Assembly: GCF_020400655.1 (NCBI RefSeq)
Contig: NZ_JAINRC010000003.1
Location: 62,001 to 126,000 of the forward strand
Direction of reading: 5' to 3'
DNA: 64,000 nucleotides
Source: Streptomyces spinosus
GTDB lineage: Bacteria; Actinomycetota; Actinomycetes; Streptomycetales; Streptomycetaceae
Position numbers and translations under genes: made by a program. The notes beneath the pieces were generated by a model. It was not told the origin of the DNA and made no database searches. It saw nothing but the letters and a program-made list of their open reading frames with translations. Position 1 is the stretch's first letter. Every line of letters begins with the position of its first letter. Below are positions 16,666 to 24,089 of this stretch, piece after piece.

Positions 16666-17436
16666 GTGACCACCACACCCACCGCCGGCCGGACCACCGC
16701 CGTGGCCGCACGCGCCACGGAGCTGTCGAAGATCTACGGGCAGGGTGAGACCCGGGTGGTCGCCCTGGACCGGGTCTCCGTCGACTTCCGGGCCGCCGAG
16801 TTCACCGCGATCATGGGGCCGTCGGGCTCCGGCAAGTCCACGCTGATGCACTGTGTGGCCGGGCTGGACACCTTCTCCTCCGGGTCCGTCCGGATCGGGG
16901 ACACCGAGCTGGGGTCCCTGAAGGACAAGCAGCTCACCAGGTTGCGCCGGGACAAGATCGGCTTCATCTTCCAGGCGTTCAACCTGCTGCCGACGCTGAC
17001 CGCCCTGGAGAACATCACCCTCCCGATGGACATCGCCGGGCGGAAGCCGGACAAGGCGTGGCTGGACCGGGTCATCGAGATGGTCGGGCTGTCCGGGCGG
17101 CTCGCCCACCGGCCCTCCCAGCTGTCCGGCGGCCAGCAGCAGCGCGTCGCCGTCGCCCGTGCCCTCGCCTCCCGGCCCGAGATCATCTTCGGGGACGAGC
17201 CGACCGGGAACCTGGACTCGCGCTCCGGCGCCGAGGTCCTCGGTTTCCTGCGCAACTCCGTGCGCGAACTGGGCCAGACCGTCGTCATGGTCACCCACGA
17301 CCCGGTGGCCGCCGCCTACGCCGACCGCGTGATCTTCCTGGCCGACGGCCGGATCGTCGACGAGATGCACGACCCCACGGCCGACTCCGTCCTCGACCTG
17401 ATGAAGCAGTTCGACGCGAAGGGCCGTACCAGCTGA
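16666..17436 (+). CDS. ABC transporter ATP-binding protein (LolD/MacB type)
   Basis: 256 residues from GTG 16666 with AGGAG nine bases upstream. All ATPase motifs are intact: Walker A GPSGSGKST (about 51-59), Q-loop in FIFQAFNLLPTL, signature LSGGQQQRVAVARAL (about 150), Walker B IIFGDEPTGNLD and the H-loop VMVTHD. The AFNLLPTL-T-LENI-LP segment is typical of the MacB/LolD/FtsE group, which use conformational coupling (mechanotransmission) across one membrane. Its stop overlaps the permease start. It is closely similar to the ATPase at 49846-50634. Confidence 0.95.
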   Translation: MTTTPTAGRTTAVAARATELSKIYGQGETRVVALDRVSVDFRAAEFTAIMGPSGSGKSTLMHCVAGLDTFSSGSVRIGDTELGSLKDKQLTRLRRDKIGFIFQAFNLLPTLTALENITLPMDIAGRKPDKAWLDRVIEMVGLSGRLAHRPSQLSGGQQQRVAVARALASRPEIIFGDEPTGNLDSRSGAEVLGFLRNSVRELGQTVVMVTHDPVAAAYADRVIFLADGRIVDEMHDPTADSVLDLMKQFDAKGRTS

Positions 17437-19964
17437 TGTTCCGCACCGCCCTGCGCAACGTCCTCGCACACAAGGCCCGGCTCCTGATGACCGTGCTCGC
17501 CGTCATGCTCGGCGTGGCCTTCGTCTCCGGGACGCTGGTCTTCACCAACACCATCTCCGACGCCTACCAGAAGAGCTCCGCCAAGGGCTTCGACCAGGTC
17601 GACGTCGCCGTACGGCCCGAGTACCAGGACTCCGAGGGCGACCGGGTCGGCAGGATGCCCGAGCTGAACCGGGCCCTGCTCGACAAGGCCGCCGCGGTCC
17701 CGGGGGCCGCCTCCGCCACCGGTGTCGTCACCGGCTTCACCGCCGTCGCCGACAAGCACGGCAAGCTCGTCGGCGGCGACTGGCAGTCCGCGGGCGGCAA
17801 CTACTGGGGCCCCGAGGACCCCCGTTATCCGCTGGTCATCGGCCATGCCCCGCGCGGCAGGGACGAGGTGCTGATCGACTCGGCGACCGCGAAGCGGGCC
17901 GGCTACCGGGTCGGCGACACCGTGCGGCTCTCCGTCGACGGCCCGGTGCTCACGCCCACCGTCAGCGGCATCTTCACCACCGACGACGGCAACGTCGCCG
18001 CGGGCGGCAGCCTCACCCTGTTCGACACGGCGACCGCGCAGAGCCTGTTCGGCAAGAAGGGCACGTACGACGAGATCGACGTGCGGGCCGCGCCCGGCAC
18101 CAGCCAGGCGGAGCTCAAGGCCCGGCTCGACAGGGCCCTGCCCGCGAAGCTGGTGCGGACCACCACCGGCCGGCAGCTCGCCGACGACCAGGCGGAGGCC
18201 ATCTCCTCCTCCATGAGCAGCCTGAAGCAGGGCCTGCTGGTGTTCGCCGGCATCGCGCTGTTCGTCGGCACGTTCATCATCGCCAACACCTTCACCATGC
18301 TGGTCGCCCAGCGCACCCGGGAGCTCGCCCTGCTGCGGGCGGTCGGCGCCTCCCGCCGCCAGGTCACCCGCTCGGTCCTCATCGAGGCGTTCGCCGTCGG
18401 CGCGGTCGCCGGTGTGACCGGTCTGGCCGCCGGTGTCGGCATCGGCGCGGGCCTGCGCTCCCTGCTCGGCTCCTTCGGCGCGAGCATGCCCGACGGTCCG
18501 CTGGTGATCAGCCCCGGCACGGTGGGCACCGCCCTCGCCGTCGGCGTCCTCATCACCATGCTGGCCGCGTGGCTGCCCGGCCGCCGGGCCGCGAAGATCC
18601 CGCCGGTGGCGGCGATGAGCAGCGTGCACGCCAAGGCCACCGCCAGGTCGCTGGTGCTGCGCAACACGCTGGGCTCGCTGTTCGCGGCGGCCGGCATCGC
18701 GGTGGTCCTCGCCGGCACGAGGATGAACGCGGACACCGGCCAGGGCGCGATGGGCATCGGCGCGGTCCTGCTCATCATCGGCGTGTTCATCCTGACGCCG
18801 CTCCTGTCCCGCCCGCTGATCGCCGCCGCCGCGCCGGTGCTGCGCGTCTTCGGGGTGTCGGGCAAGCTGGCCCGGCAGAACTCGGTGCGCAACCCGCGCC
18901 GTACCGCGGCCACCGCCTCCGCGCTGATGATCGGCCTGACGCTGATCACCGGCATGACGGTGATGGCGGGCAGCCTCCAGACGTCCATCGACAAGATGGC
19001 CTCCTCCGCGATCCGCGCCGACTACGTCGTCTCGATGGCCAACCGCGGTCCGCTCTCCCCCGGGGTGGAGAAGAAGCTCGCCTCCGCCGACGGGGTCACC
19101 GAGAGCAGCCCGCTGCGCAACGGCGAGTCCCGCATCGACGGCGAGACCGAGTTCCTGACCGGCGTCAACGGCGCGTCGATCGGCAAGCTGACGGACCTGA
19201 AGGTGACCGACGGCTCGTTCGCCGTGGGCGGCACGCGGGTCGTCGTGGACGAGGACCGCGCCAAGCACTTCGGCTGGAAGGCCGGTTCCCGCTTCACCGC
19301 GCACTTCGAGGACGGCAAGGCCCGGCGGCTGACGGTCGCGGGGGTCTACGAGGGCAACGACATGCTCAACGGGATCATCCTCGACAACACGGTCCTCACC
19401 CCCCATCTGTCCGACCCGGCCGACATGCAGGTCATGGTGAAGACGGCGGACGGGGCGTCCGACGCGGCCAAGGACGGGCTGGAGAAGGCCCTCGGCTCCA
19501 ACCCGGCGATCAAGGTCCAGGACAAGCAGGACATCTCCGACGAGATCGCGCAGATGTTCACGCTGATGCTGAACATGGTCTACGGCCTGCTCGGCATGGC
19601 GGTGATCGTCGCGGTGCTCGGCGTCGTCAACACGCTGGCCATGTCCGTCTTCGAGCGGGCCCAGGAGATCGGGATGCTCCGCGCGATCGGCCTGGACCGC
19701 AGGGCGGTCAAGCGGATGGTCCGCCTGGAATCCCTGGTGATCTCCCTGTTCGGCGGGGTGCTGGGCATCGGTCTGGGCGTGTTCTTCGGCTGGGCGGCGG
19801 GTGAGCTGCTGGGCACGAAGATGCCGACGTACGAACTGGTGCTGCCGTGGGGCCGGATGGCGGTGTTCCTGCTGCTGGCGGGCGTGGTCGGCGTCCTGGC
19901 CGCGCTGTGGCCGGCCCGGCGCGCGGCCCGGCTGAACATGCTGACCGCCATCAAGGCCGAGTAG
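17436..19964 (+). CDS. ABC transporter permease, FtsX/MacB fold
   Basis: 842 residues; ATG 17436 shares a base with the preceding TGA. Two FtsX cores are seen: an N-terminal membrane helix (about 18-38) with a large extracytoplasmic domain, three helices near 260-400 (TFTMLVAQRTRELALLRAVGAS in outline is the coupling region), then two more helices, a second extracytoplasmic domain, and a final helix triplet (NMVYGLLGMAVIVAVLGVVNTLAMS in outline, then ERAQEIGMLRAIGLDRR). This ten-helix duplicated layout is usual for actinobacterial exporters coupled to LolD-like ATPases. The cargo is unknown (lipoprotein, lipid or peptide export is likely). A strong terminator follows. Confidence 0.93.
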   Translation: MFRTALRNVLAHKARLLMTVLAVMLGVAFVSGTLVFTNTISDAYQKSSAKGFDQVDVAVRPEYQDSEGDRVGRMPELNRALLDKAAAVPGAASATGVVTGFTAVADKHGKLVGGDWQSAGGNYWGPEDPRYPLVIGHAPRGRDEVLIDSATAKRAGYRVGDTVRLSVDGPVLTPTVSGIFTTDDGNVAAGGSLTLFDTATAQSLFGKKGTYDEIDVRAAPGTSQAELKARLDRALPAKLVRTTTGRQLADDQAEAISSSMSSLKQGLLVFAGIALFVGTFIIANTFTMLVAQRTRELALLRAVGASRRQVTRSVLIEAFAVGAVAGVTGLAAGVGIGAGLRSLLGSFGASMPDGPLVISPGTVGTALAVGVLITMLAAWLPGRRAAKIPPVAAMSSVHAKATARSLVLRNTLGSLFAAAGIAVVLAGTRMNADTGQGAMGIGAVLLIIGVFILTPLLSRPLIAAAAPVLRVFGVSGKLARQNSVRNPRRTAATASALMIGLTLITGMTVMAGSLQTSIDKMASSAIRADYVVSMANRGPLSPGVEKKLASADGVTESSPLRNGESRIDGETEFLTGVNGASIGKLTDLKVTDGSFAVGGTRVVVDEDRAKHFGWKAGSRFTAHFEDGKARRLTVAGVYEGNDMLNGIILDNTVLTPHLSDPADMQVMVKTADGASDAAKDGLEKALGSNPAIKVQDKQDISDEIAQMFTLMLNMVYGLLGMAVIVAVLGVVNTLAMSVFERAQEIGMLRAIGLDRRAVKRMVRLESLVISLFGGVLGIGLGVFFGWAAGELLGTKMPTYELVLPWGRMAVFLLLAGVVGVLAALWPARRAARLNMLTAIKAE

Positions 19965-19978
19965 GCGGTCGTACGACG

Positions 19979-20015
19979 GCACAAGGGGGCCCCGCGGGAC
20001 GGGGCCCCCTTGTGC
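19979..20015. terminator. Bidirectional terminator, ABC permease/cfa
   Basis: Perfect 15-bp stem (19979-19993 with 20001-20015) and a seven-base loop, between convergent genes. Confidence 0.9.
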
Positions 20016-20048
20016 CGCACCGCTGCCGGGGGTGTCGCCGTACCCCTG

Positions 20049-21341
20049 TCAGCCGTGCCAGGTGCGGGCCCGCAGGGGCAGTCCGGAGGCGCCGGACTCG
20101 GGAGTGCGGATCGCGAGGACCTGGTTGACGCCGATGCGGTTGCGTTCGAAGGCGAGCGCGGAGGCGGCCATGTACAGCTGCCAGACGCGGGCGCGGCCGG
20201 CGCCGGTGAGGCGGACGGCCCGGTCCCAGTCGGCCTCCAGGTTGGCGACCCACCGGCGCAGGGTGCGGGCGTAGTGCTCGCGGATGGACTCCACGTCCCG
20301 GACCTCGAACCCGGCCCGCTCCAGCTGGGTCACGGTGGTGCCGACGGGGGCCAGTTCGCCGTCGGGGAAGACGTAGGCGTCGATGAACTCGTCCACCTCG
20401 TACGCCGACTCGTCCCGCTGCGGGCGGCGGGCGATCTGGTGGTTGAGCAGCCGGCCGCCGGGCTTGAGCAGGGCGTACAGCTGGCGGGCGTACTCCAGGT
20501 ACTTCTCGGCGCCGACGTGCTCGGCCATGCCGATGGAGGAGATCGCGTCGAAGGGGCCGTCCACGACGTCCCGGTAGTCCTGGACCCTGATCTCCACCCG
20601 GTCGGTCAGCCCCTCGTCGGCGACGCGCTTGCGGGCGTACGCCGCCTGCTCCTGGGAGAGCGTGACGCCGACGACGCTCACACCGTGCTCGCGGGCCGCG
20701 TGGATGGCCATGGAGCCCCAGCCGCAGCCGACGTCCAGCAGCCGCTGACCCTCCTTCAGGCCGAGCTTGGCGCAGACCAGTTCGAGCTTGTCGCGCTGGG
20801 CGGACTCCAGGGTTCCGGCATCTTCCCAGTAGGCGCAGGAGTACACCATGGAGGGGCCGAGGACGATCTCGTAGAAGTCGTTGCCGACGTCGTAGTGGTG
20901 GCTGATGGCCCGCTTGTCGGTGCGGCGGGTGTGCAGGTTCCGGCGGGGCCGGCGGACCTCCTCGCGCGGCGGCGCGGGCGGGATCGGCGGGCCCGCCAGT
21001 TTCAGCAGCTCCCGGACGGCGGCGCGGACGTCGGGGTCGCGCAGCGCCTGGACGAGGCCGCGGGCGTCCTCCCCGCGCTCCCAGACGAGGCCCGCCATGG
21101 CGTCGAGCACGGTGTACAGGTCGCCCTCGATCTCCAGGTCGCCGGAGACCCAGGCGCGGGCGAGCCCCAGCTCGCCCGGTTTGAACAGCATGCGGCGCAG
21201 GGCGCGGCGGTTGCGCACGACGAGTGCCGGCGCGTCGGGCGGACCCGCCTGCGACCCGTCCCAGGCCCTCAGGCGTACCGGGAGCGGGGCTCCCAGCATC
21301 TGCTCGGCAAGACTTCTCAGCCGCGACGCGGCGTCGGCCAT
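20049..21341 (-). CDS. cfa: Cyclopropane-fatty-acyl-phospholipid synthase family protein
   Basis: 430 residues from ATG 21341 with GGAGGT eleven bases upstream. It transfers a methylene group from S-adenosylmethionine to unsaturated acyl chains of phospholipids. The N-terminal lipid-docking domain (1-150) contains PALVVRNRRALRRML and WVSGDLEIEGDLY. The SAM motif is LLDVGCGWGSMAIHAA (about 200), followed by GVTLSQEQAAYA, FDAISSIGMAEHVG and LKPGGRLLNH. The bicarbonate/active-site region ISHHYDVGNDFYEIVLGPSM (about 155) precedes CAYWED. It lies downstream of ndh on the same strand, with two hairpins between them, so it probably has its own promoter. Confidence 0.93.
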   Translation of the reverse strand: MADAASRLRSLAEQMLGAPLPVRLRAWDGSQAGPPDAPALVVRNRRALRRMLFKPGELGLARAWVSGDLEIEGDLYTVLDAMAGLVWERGEDARGLVQALRDPDVRAAVRELLKLAGPPIPPAPPREEVRRPRRNLHTRRTDKRAISHHYDVGNDFYEIVLGPSMVYSCAYWEDAGTLESAQRDKLELVCAKLGLKEGQRLLDVGCGWGSMAIHAAREHGVSVVGVTLSQEQAAYARKRVADEGLTDRVEIRVQDYRDVVDGPFDAISSIGMAEHVGAEKYLEYARQLYALLKPGGRLLNHQIARRPQRDESAYEVDEFIDAYVFPDGELAPVGTTVTQLERAGFEVRDVESIREHYARTLRRWVANLEADWDRAVRLTGAGRARVWQLYMAASALAFERNRIGVNQVLAIRTPESGASGLPLRARTWHG

Positions 21342-21477
21342 GACGCACACCTCCAAGACGACGATCCCGGATGCCGGATACCACGTAAACACCGCAAGGG
21401 CCTCGGCGCAGTCCCGCAAAGGAGTTACGACTGGGCAAAACGGTTGTAGAAACCATGCAGATGGGTGCCCGGAAACG

Positions 21478-21519
21478 CCGGAAGACCTCCCGCACCACGG
21501 ATGGCAGGAGGTCTTCCGG
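21478..21519 (-). terminator. Perfect hairpin I downstream of ndh
   Basis: 13-bp stem CCGGAAGACCTCC (21478-21490) with GGAGGTCTTCCGG (21507-21519), 16-base loop. Lies between ndh and cfa. Confidence 0.65.
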
Positions 21520-21521
21520 AT

Positions 21522-21553
21522 CGGTCACCGACAGGAGGACCTGTCGGTGACCG
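21522..21553 (-). terminator. Perfect hairpin II downstream of ndh
   Basis: 14-bp stem CGGTCACCGACAGG (21522-21535) with CCTGTCGGTGACCG (21540-21553) and a four-base loop. It starts two bases after hairpin I and its arm is the first unit of a tandem repeat. Confidence 0.75.
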
Positions 21554-21613
21554 GACTGTCTTTCGGTGACCCGAGGGCCGTTCGTGACCCGGGGATCTGT
21601 CGTTGACCGGAGG
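21544..21613. repeat. Four imperfect 18-19-bp tandem repeats at the ndh 3' end
   Basis: TCGGTGACC-like cores start at 21544, 21563, 21582 and 21600 (spacing 19, 19, 18). The last unit ends just before the ndh stop. The first unit is also the right arm of hairpin II. Confidence 0.7.
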
Positions 21614-22996
21614 TCAGGAGGCCTTGGCCTTCTCCTCGGTCTTGCTCGCGGCGGCGACCGGCGCCGGCTTGGCGGCCTCGTAGAACTCCTCGCGCGGGTT
21701 CTCCATGGCGCCGAGGGAGACGACCTCGCGCTTGAGGAACATGCCGAGCGTCCAGTCGGCGAAGACGCGGATCTTGCGGTTCCAGGTCGGCATCGCAAGA
21801 CCGTGGTAGCCACGGTGCATGTACCAGGCGAGGCGGCCCTTGACCTTGATCTTCATCTTGCCCATGACGATCATGGCCACGCCCTTGTGCAGGCCGAGAC
21901 CGGCGACCGCGCCCTTGTTGGCGTGCTCGTACTCCTTCTGCGGGAAGCCCCGCATGCCGGAGACCACGTTGTCGCCGAGGACCTTGGCCTGACGCAGCGC
22001 GTGCTGGGCGTTCGGCGGGCACCAGGCGTTCTCCACGCCGGCCTTGCGGGCGGCGATGTCCGGCACCTGGGCGTTGTCGCCGGCGGCCCAGATGTAGTCC
22101 GTGCCCTTGACCTGGAGGGTGGGCTCGCAGTCGACGTGACCGCGCGGGCCGAGCGGCAGACCGAAGCGGGACAGGGCCGGGTTGGGCTTGACGCCGGCCG
22201 TCCACACGATGGTGTTGGAGTCGACCTCCAGGCCGTTCTTCAGCACCACGTGGCCGTCGACGCAGGAGTCCATGGAGGTGGAGAGGTAGATCTCCACGCC
22301 CCGGCTCTCCAGGTGCTCCTTGCCGTACTGGCCGAGCTTGGGGCCGACCTCGGGAAGGATCTTGTCGGCGGCGTCGACGAGGATGAAGCGCATGTCCTCG
22401 CGGGACACGTTCTTGTAGTACTTGGCCGCGTCCCGGGCCATGTCCTCGACCTCGCCGATGGTCTCCGCTCCCGCGAAGCCACCGCCGATGAAGACGAAGG
22501 TGAGCGCCTTGCGGCGGATCTCCTCGTCGGTCGTGGAGTCGGCCTTGTCCAGCTGCTCCAGGACGTGGTTGCGCAGGCCGATGGACTCCTCGATGCCCTT
22601 CATGCCGATGCCCTGCTCGGCGAGGCCGGGGATCGGGAAGGTGCGGGAGACCGCGCCCATGGCAATGACCAGGTAGTCGAAGGGCAGCTCGTACGCCTCG
22701 CCCACCAGCGGGGCGATCGTGGCGACCTTGCGGTCCTGGTCGATGGTGGTGACCCGACCGGTGAGGACCTCCGCCTTCGGCAGCACGCGTCGCAGCGGGA
22801 CGACGACGTGGCGAGGGGAGATGCTGCCGGCGGCGGCTTCGGGGAGGAAGGGCTGGTAGGTCATGTACGACCGGGGGTCGACGACCGTGACGGTCGCCTC
22901 GCCGTAGCGCATCTTCTTGAGGATGCGCCGAGCTGCGTACAGGCCTACGTACCCACCGCCTACTACGAGGATCCTGGGACGCTCCGTGGTGCTCAT
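21614..22996 (-). CDS. ndh: Type II NADH dehydrogenase (NDH-2)
   Basis: 460 residues from ATG 22996. Two Rossmann repeats: ILVVGGGYVGLYAARRI (9-25) for FAD and FVFIGGGFAGAETIGEVED (about 185) for NADH. FDYLVIAMGAVSRTF and the quinone-site-associated WAAGDNAQVPD follow, then AWCPPNAQHALRQA. The C-terminal 80 residues (KMKIKVKGRLAWYMHRGYHG in outline, then FADWTLGMFLKREVVSLG) form the amphipathic membrane-docking region. NDH-2 feeds electrons from NADH to menaquinone without pumping protons. It is the last gene before a 540-base regulatory interval that contains a Rex-like operator. Confidence 0.95.
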   Translation of the reverse strand: MSTTERPRILVVGGGYVGLYAARRILKKMRYGEATVTVVDPRSYMTYQPFLPEAAAGSISPRHVVVPLRRVLPKAEVLTGRVTTIDQDRKVATIAPLVGEAYELPFDYLVIAMGAVSRTFPIPGLAEQGIGMKGIEESIGLRNHVLEQLDKADSTTDEEIRRKALTFVFIGGGFAGAETIGEVEDMARDAAKYYKNVSREDMRFILVDAADKILPEVGPKLGQYGKEHLESRGVEIYLSTSMDSCVDGHVVLKNGLEVDSNTIVWTAGVKPNPALSRFGLPLGPRGHVDCEPTLQVKGTDYIWAAGDNAQVPDIAARKAGVENAWCPPNAQHALRQAKVLGDNVVSGMRGFPQKEYEHANKGAVAGLGLHKGVAMIVMGKMKIKVKGRLAWYMHRGYHGLAMPTWNRKIRVFADWTLGMFLKREVVSLGAMENPREEFYEAAKPAPVAAASKTEEKAKAS

Positions 22997-23457
22997 GGCA
23001 TCGAGTATCCACCCGCCCCAGGGGGGTCGCTCGTGCGCCCCTTCACAAGGTCTGACGGGGCCTGTGTTAAACTCCGCGGCTCGCGTGACGCGGACCACGG
23101 GGCCGCAGGGGAACCGCAGGGCGCTTCGCCCCGTTGTCAAGGCCGCGTGAGCTGCCTCTCCGGCGCGGCGAGGTGGCCGTGAGGGCACCGTGACACCCCC
23201 GGAACACCCCCTTCCGAGCCCCTCTCGCACCCGCCATCTGAACATGTTCAAACAGCCCCCGGACCCCCGAAAGGGCCAATGGGCCCCTCTTCAGGGCCCA
23301 ACGGGAGGGAATTCCTTGTGAAGAACTTCACGAAGCTTTCCGCCGGGGTACGACCAGGGGCCCCTCAAGGGGGCCCCGGGCACCGCTCAAACGTTATCCA
23401 ACCTGCTCAGCAGGTGGCTACCGCCCGGTAACAAAAGAGAGCCACGCCACGCGTCAC
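22997..23457. other. Long intergenic region upstream of ndh
   Basis: No gene with a ribosome site was found. It holds a 12-bp palindrome TGAACATGTTCA (23239-23250), a TGGGCCC/GGGCCCA stem (23280-23300), a Rex-like site (23316-23333) and GGGGCCCC-TCAAG-GGGGCCCC (23357-23377). The dense set of palindromes suggests a long regulated ndh leader. Confidence 0.5.
23316..23333. promoter_or_regulatory. Rex (ROP)-like operator
   Basis: TTGTGAA-GAAC-TTCACGA matches the Streptomyces Rex operator pattern (TTGTGAA-n4-TTCACAA) except for one position in the right arm. Rex represses respiratory genes when NADH/NAD is low. It lies 320 bases upstream of ndh. Confidence 0.5.
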
Positions 23458-23480
23458 GACCAGGCGATGCCGTCGAGGAT
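23458..23480. repeat. 23-bp direct repeat, copy 1 (displaced ppx 3' end)
   Basis: Identical to 24100-24122. On the minus strand it reads ILDGIAWS in the ppx frame and is followed immediately by a TGA, as if it were the original end of ppx. Confidence 0.85.
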
Positions 23481-23511
23481 CGCCCGCAAACGCGGCTCCC
23501 CGAGCGGCCAC

Positions 23512-23534
23512 GTGTACACGGAAATGCGTACACT
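23512..23534 (+). promoter_or_regulatory. Antitoxin promoter with palindromic operator
   Basis: GTGTACAC (23512-23519) and CGTACAC (23527-23533) are related half-sites. They overlap the -10 element TACACT (23529-23534), which ends six bases before ATG 23541. Autoregulation by the antitoxin and a leaderless mRNA are likely. Confidence 0.55.
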
Positions 23535-23540
23535 CATCTC

Positions 23541-23813
23541 ATGACTGAGAACTCCGTGAACGTACGGGAAGCCCGCGCACACCTCGCCGATCACATCAAC
23601 CGGGCCGAGGAAGGCATTCCGACCGTCATCACGCGCAACGGCGCTGCGGTGGCGGCCGTGGTGCCGATCGCGGACTTCGAGGCGCTGGAGGAAGCGGCCG
23701 ACGTGATGTTGGCGCGCGAAGCCGAGGCAGTCCTGGCCGAGGGCGGCAAGACCGTGACGATGGCAGAACTCCTGGCGGACCTGTTCACCGAGCAGGGCGG
23801 CGAGGCGGCGTGA
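23541..23813 (+). CDS. Phd/YefM-type antitoxin
   Basis: 90 residues. The N-terminal DNA-binding domain has the Phd/YefM pattern NVREARAHLADHINRAEEG, a strand PTVITRNGAAVAAVVP, and then helix IADFEALEEAADVML. The acidic C-terminal tail (LAREAEAVLAEGG and MAELLADLF) is the disordered segment that would wrap the toxin. It is leaderless and its promoter is overlapped by a palindrome. The toxin start overlaps its stop by GTGA. It lies in an insertion-like block at the ppx 3' end. Confidence 0.92.
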   Translation: MTENSVNVREARAHLADHINRAEEGIPTVITRNGAAVAAVVPIADFEALEEAADVMLAREAEAVLAEGGKTVTMAELLADLFTEQGGEAA

Positions 23814-24085
23814 AGTACGCCTTCCGGTTCACCACGGCGGCACAGCGGCAGCTCCGGGCCATCAGCCGGCCCGACGCCATGCGCATCCTGACCGCGCTGA
23901 CCGCACTCGGCGAAGACCCGTACCGCGAGGACGCCGACGTCAAGAAGCTCACCGGGCCGTCCGGGCTCTACCGGCTCCGGGTCGGCAGCTACCGGGTCGC
24001 CTACCAGCTCAACGATGGTGAACTCGTCATCCTCGTCGTCAAGGTGGGCGACCGGCGAAACGTCTGCCGCAACCGCAACTTGTAG
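23810..24085 (+). CDS. RelE/ParE-family toxin
   Basis: 91 residues from a GTG overlapping the antitoxin stop. RelE-fold landmarks are AQRQLRAISRPDAMRIL (helices 1-2), the KKLTGPSGLYRLRVGSYRVAYQL strand pair (in outline), and ILVVKVGDRRNVCRN at the C-terminus, where the Arg and His/Arg catalytic or ribosome-contact residues of RelE-type mRNA interferases usually lie. The Arg in GSYRVAY is typical. This is most likely a ribosome-dependent mRNase rather than a gyrase poison, but the two cannot be told apart by eye. Confidence 0.92.
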   Translation: MKYAFRFTTAAQRQLRAISRPDAMRILTALTALGEDPYREDADVKKLTGPSGLYRLRVGSYRVAYQLNDGELVILVVKVGDRRNVCRNRNL

Positions 24086-24089
24086 GCGA

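Noticed and set aside
17316..19982. 888-codon minus-strand frame opposite the ABC permease
   Set aside because: Shadow of the permease on the plus strand. Its Gly/His/Arg-rich composition has no fold signal.
23239..23250. LexA/SOS box at TGAACATGTTCA
   Set aside because: Actinobacterial LexA boxes need GAAC-n4-GTTC; only two bases separate the half-sites here.
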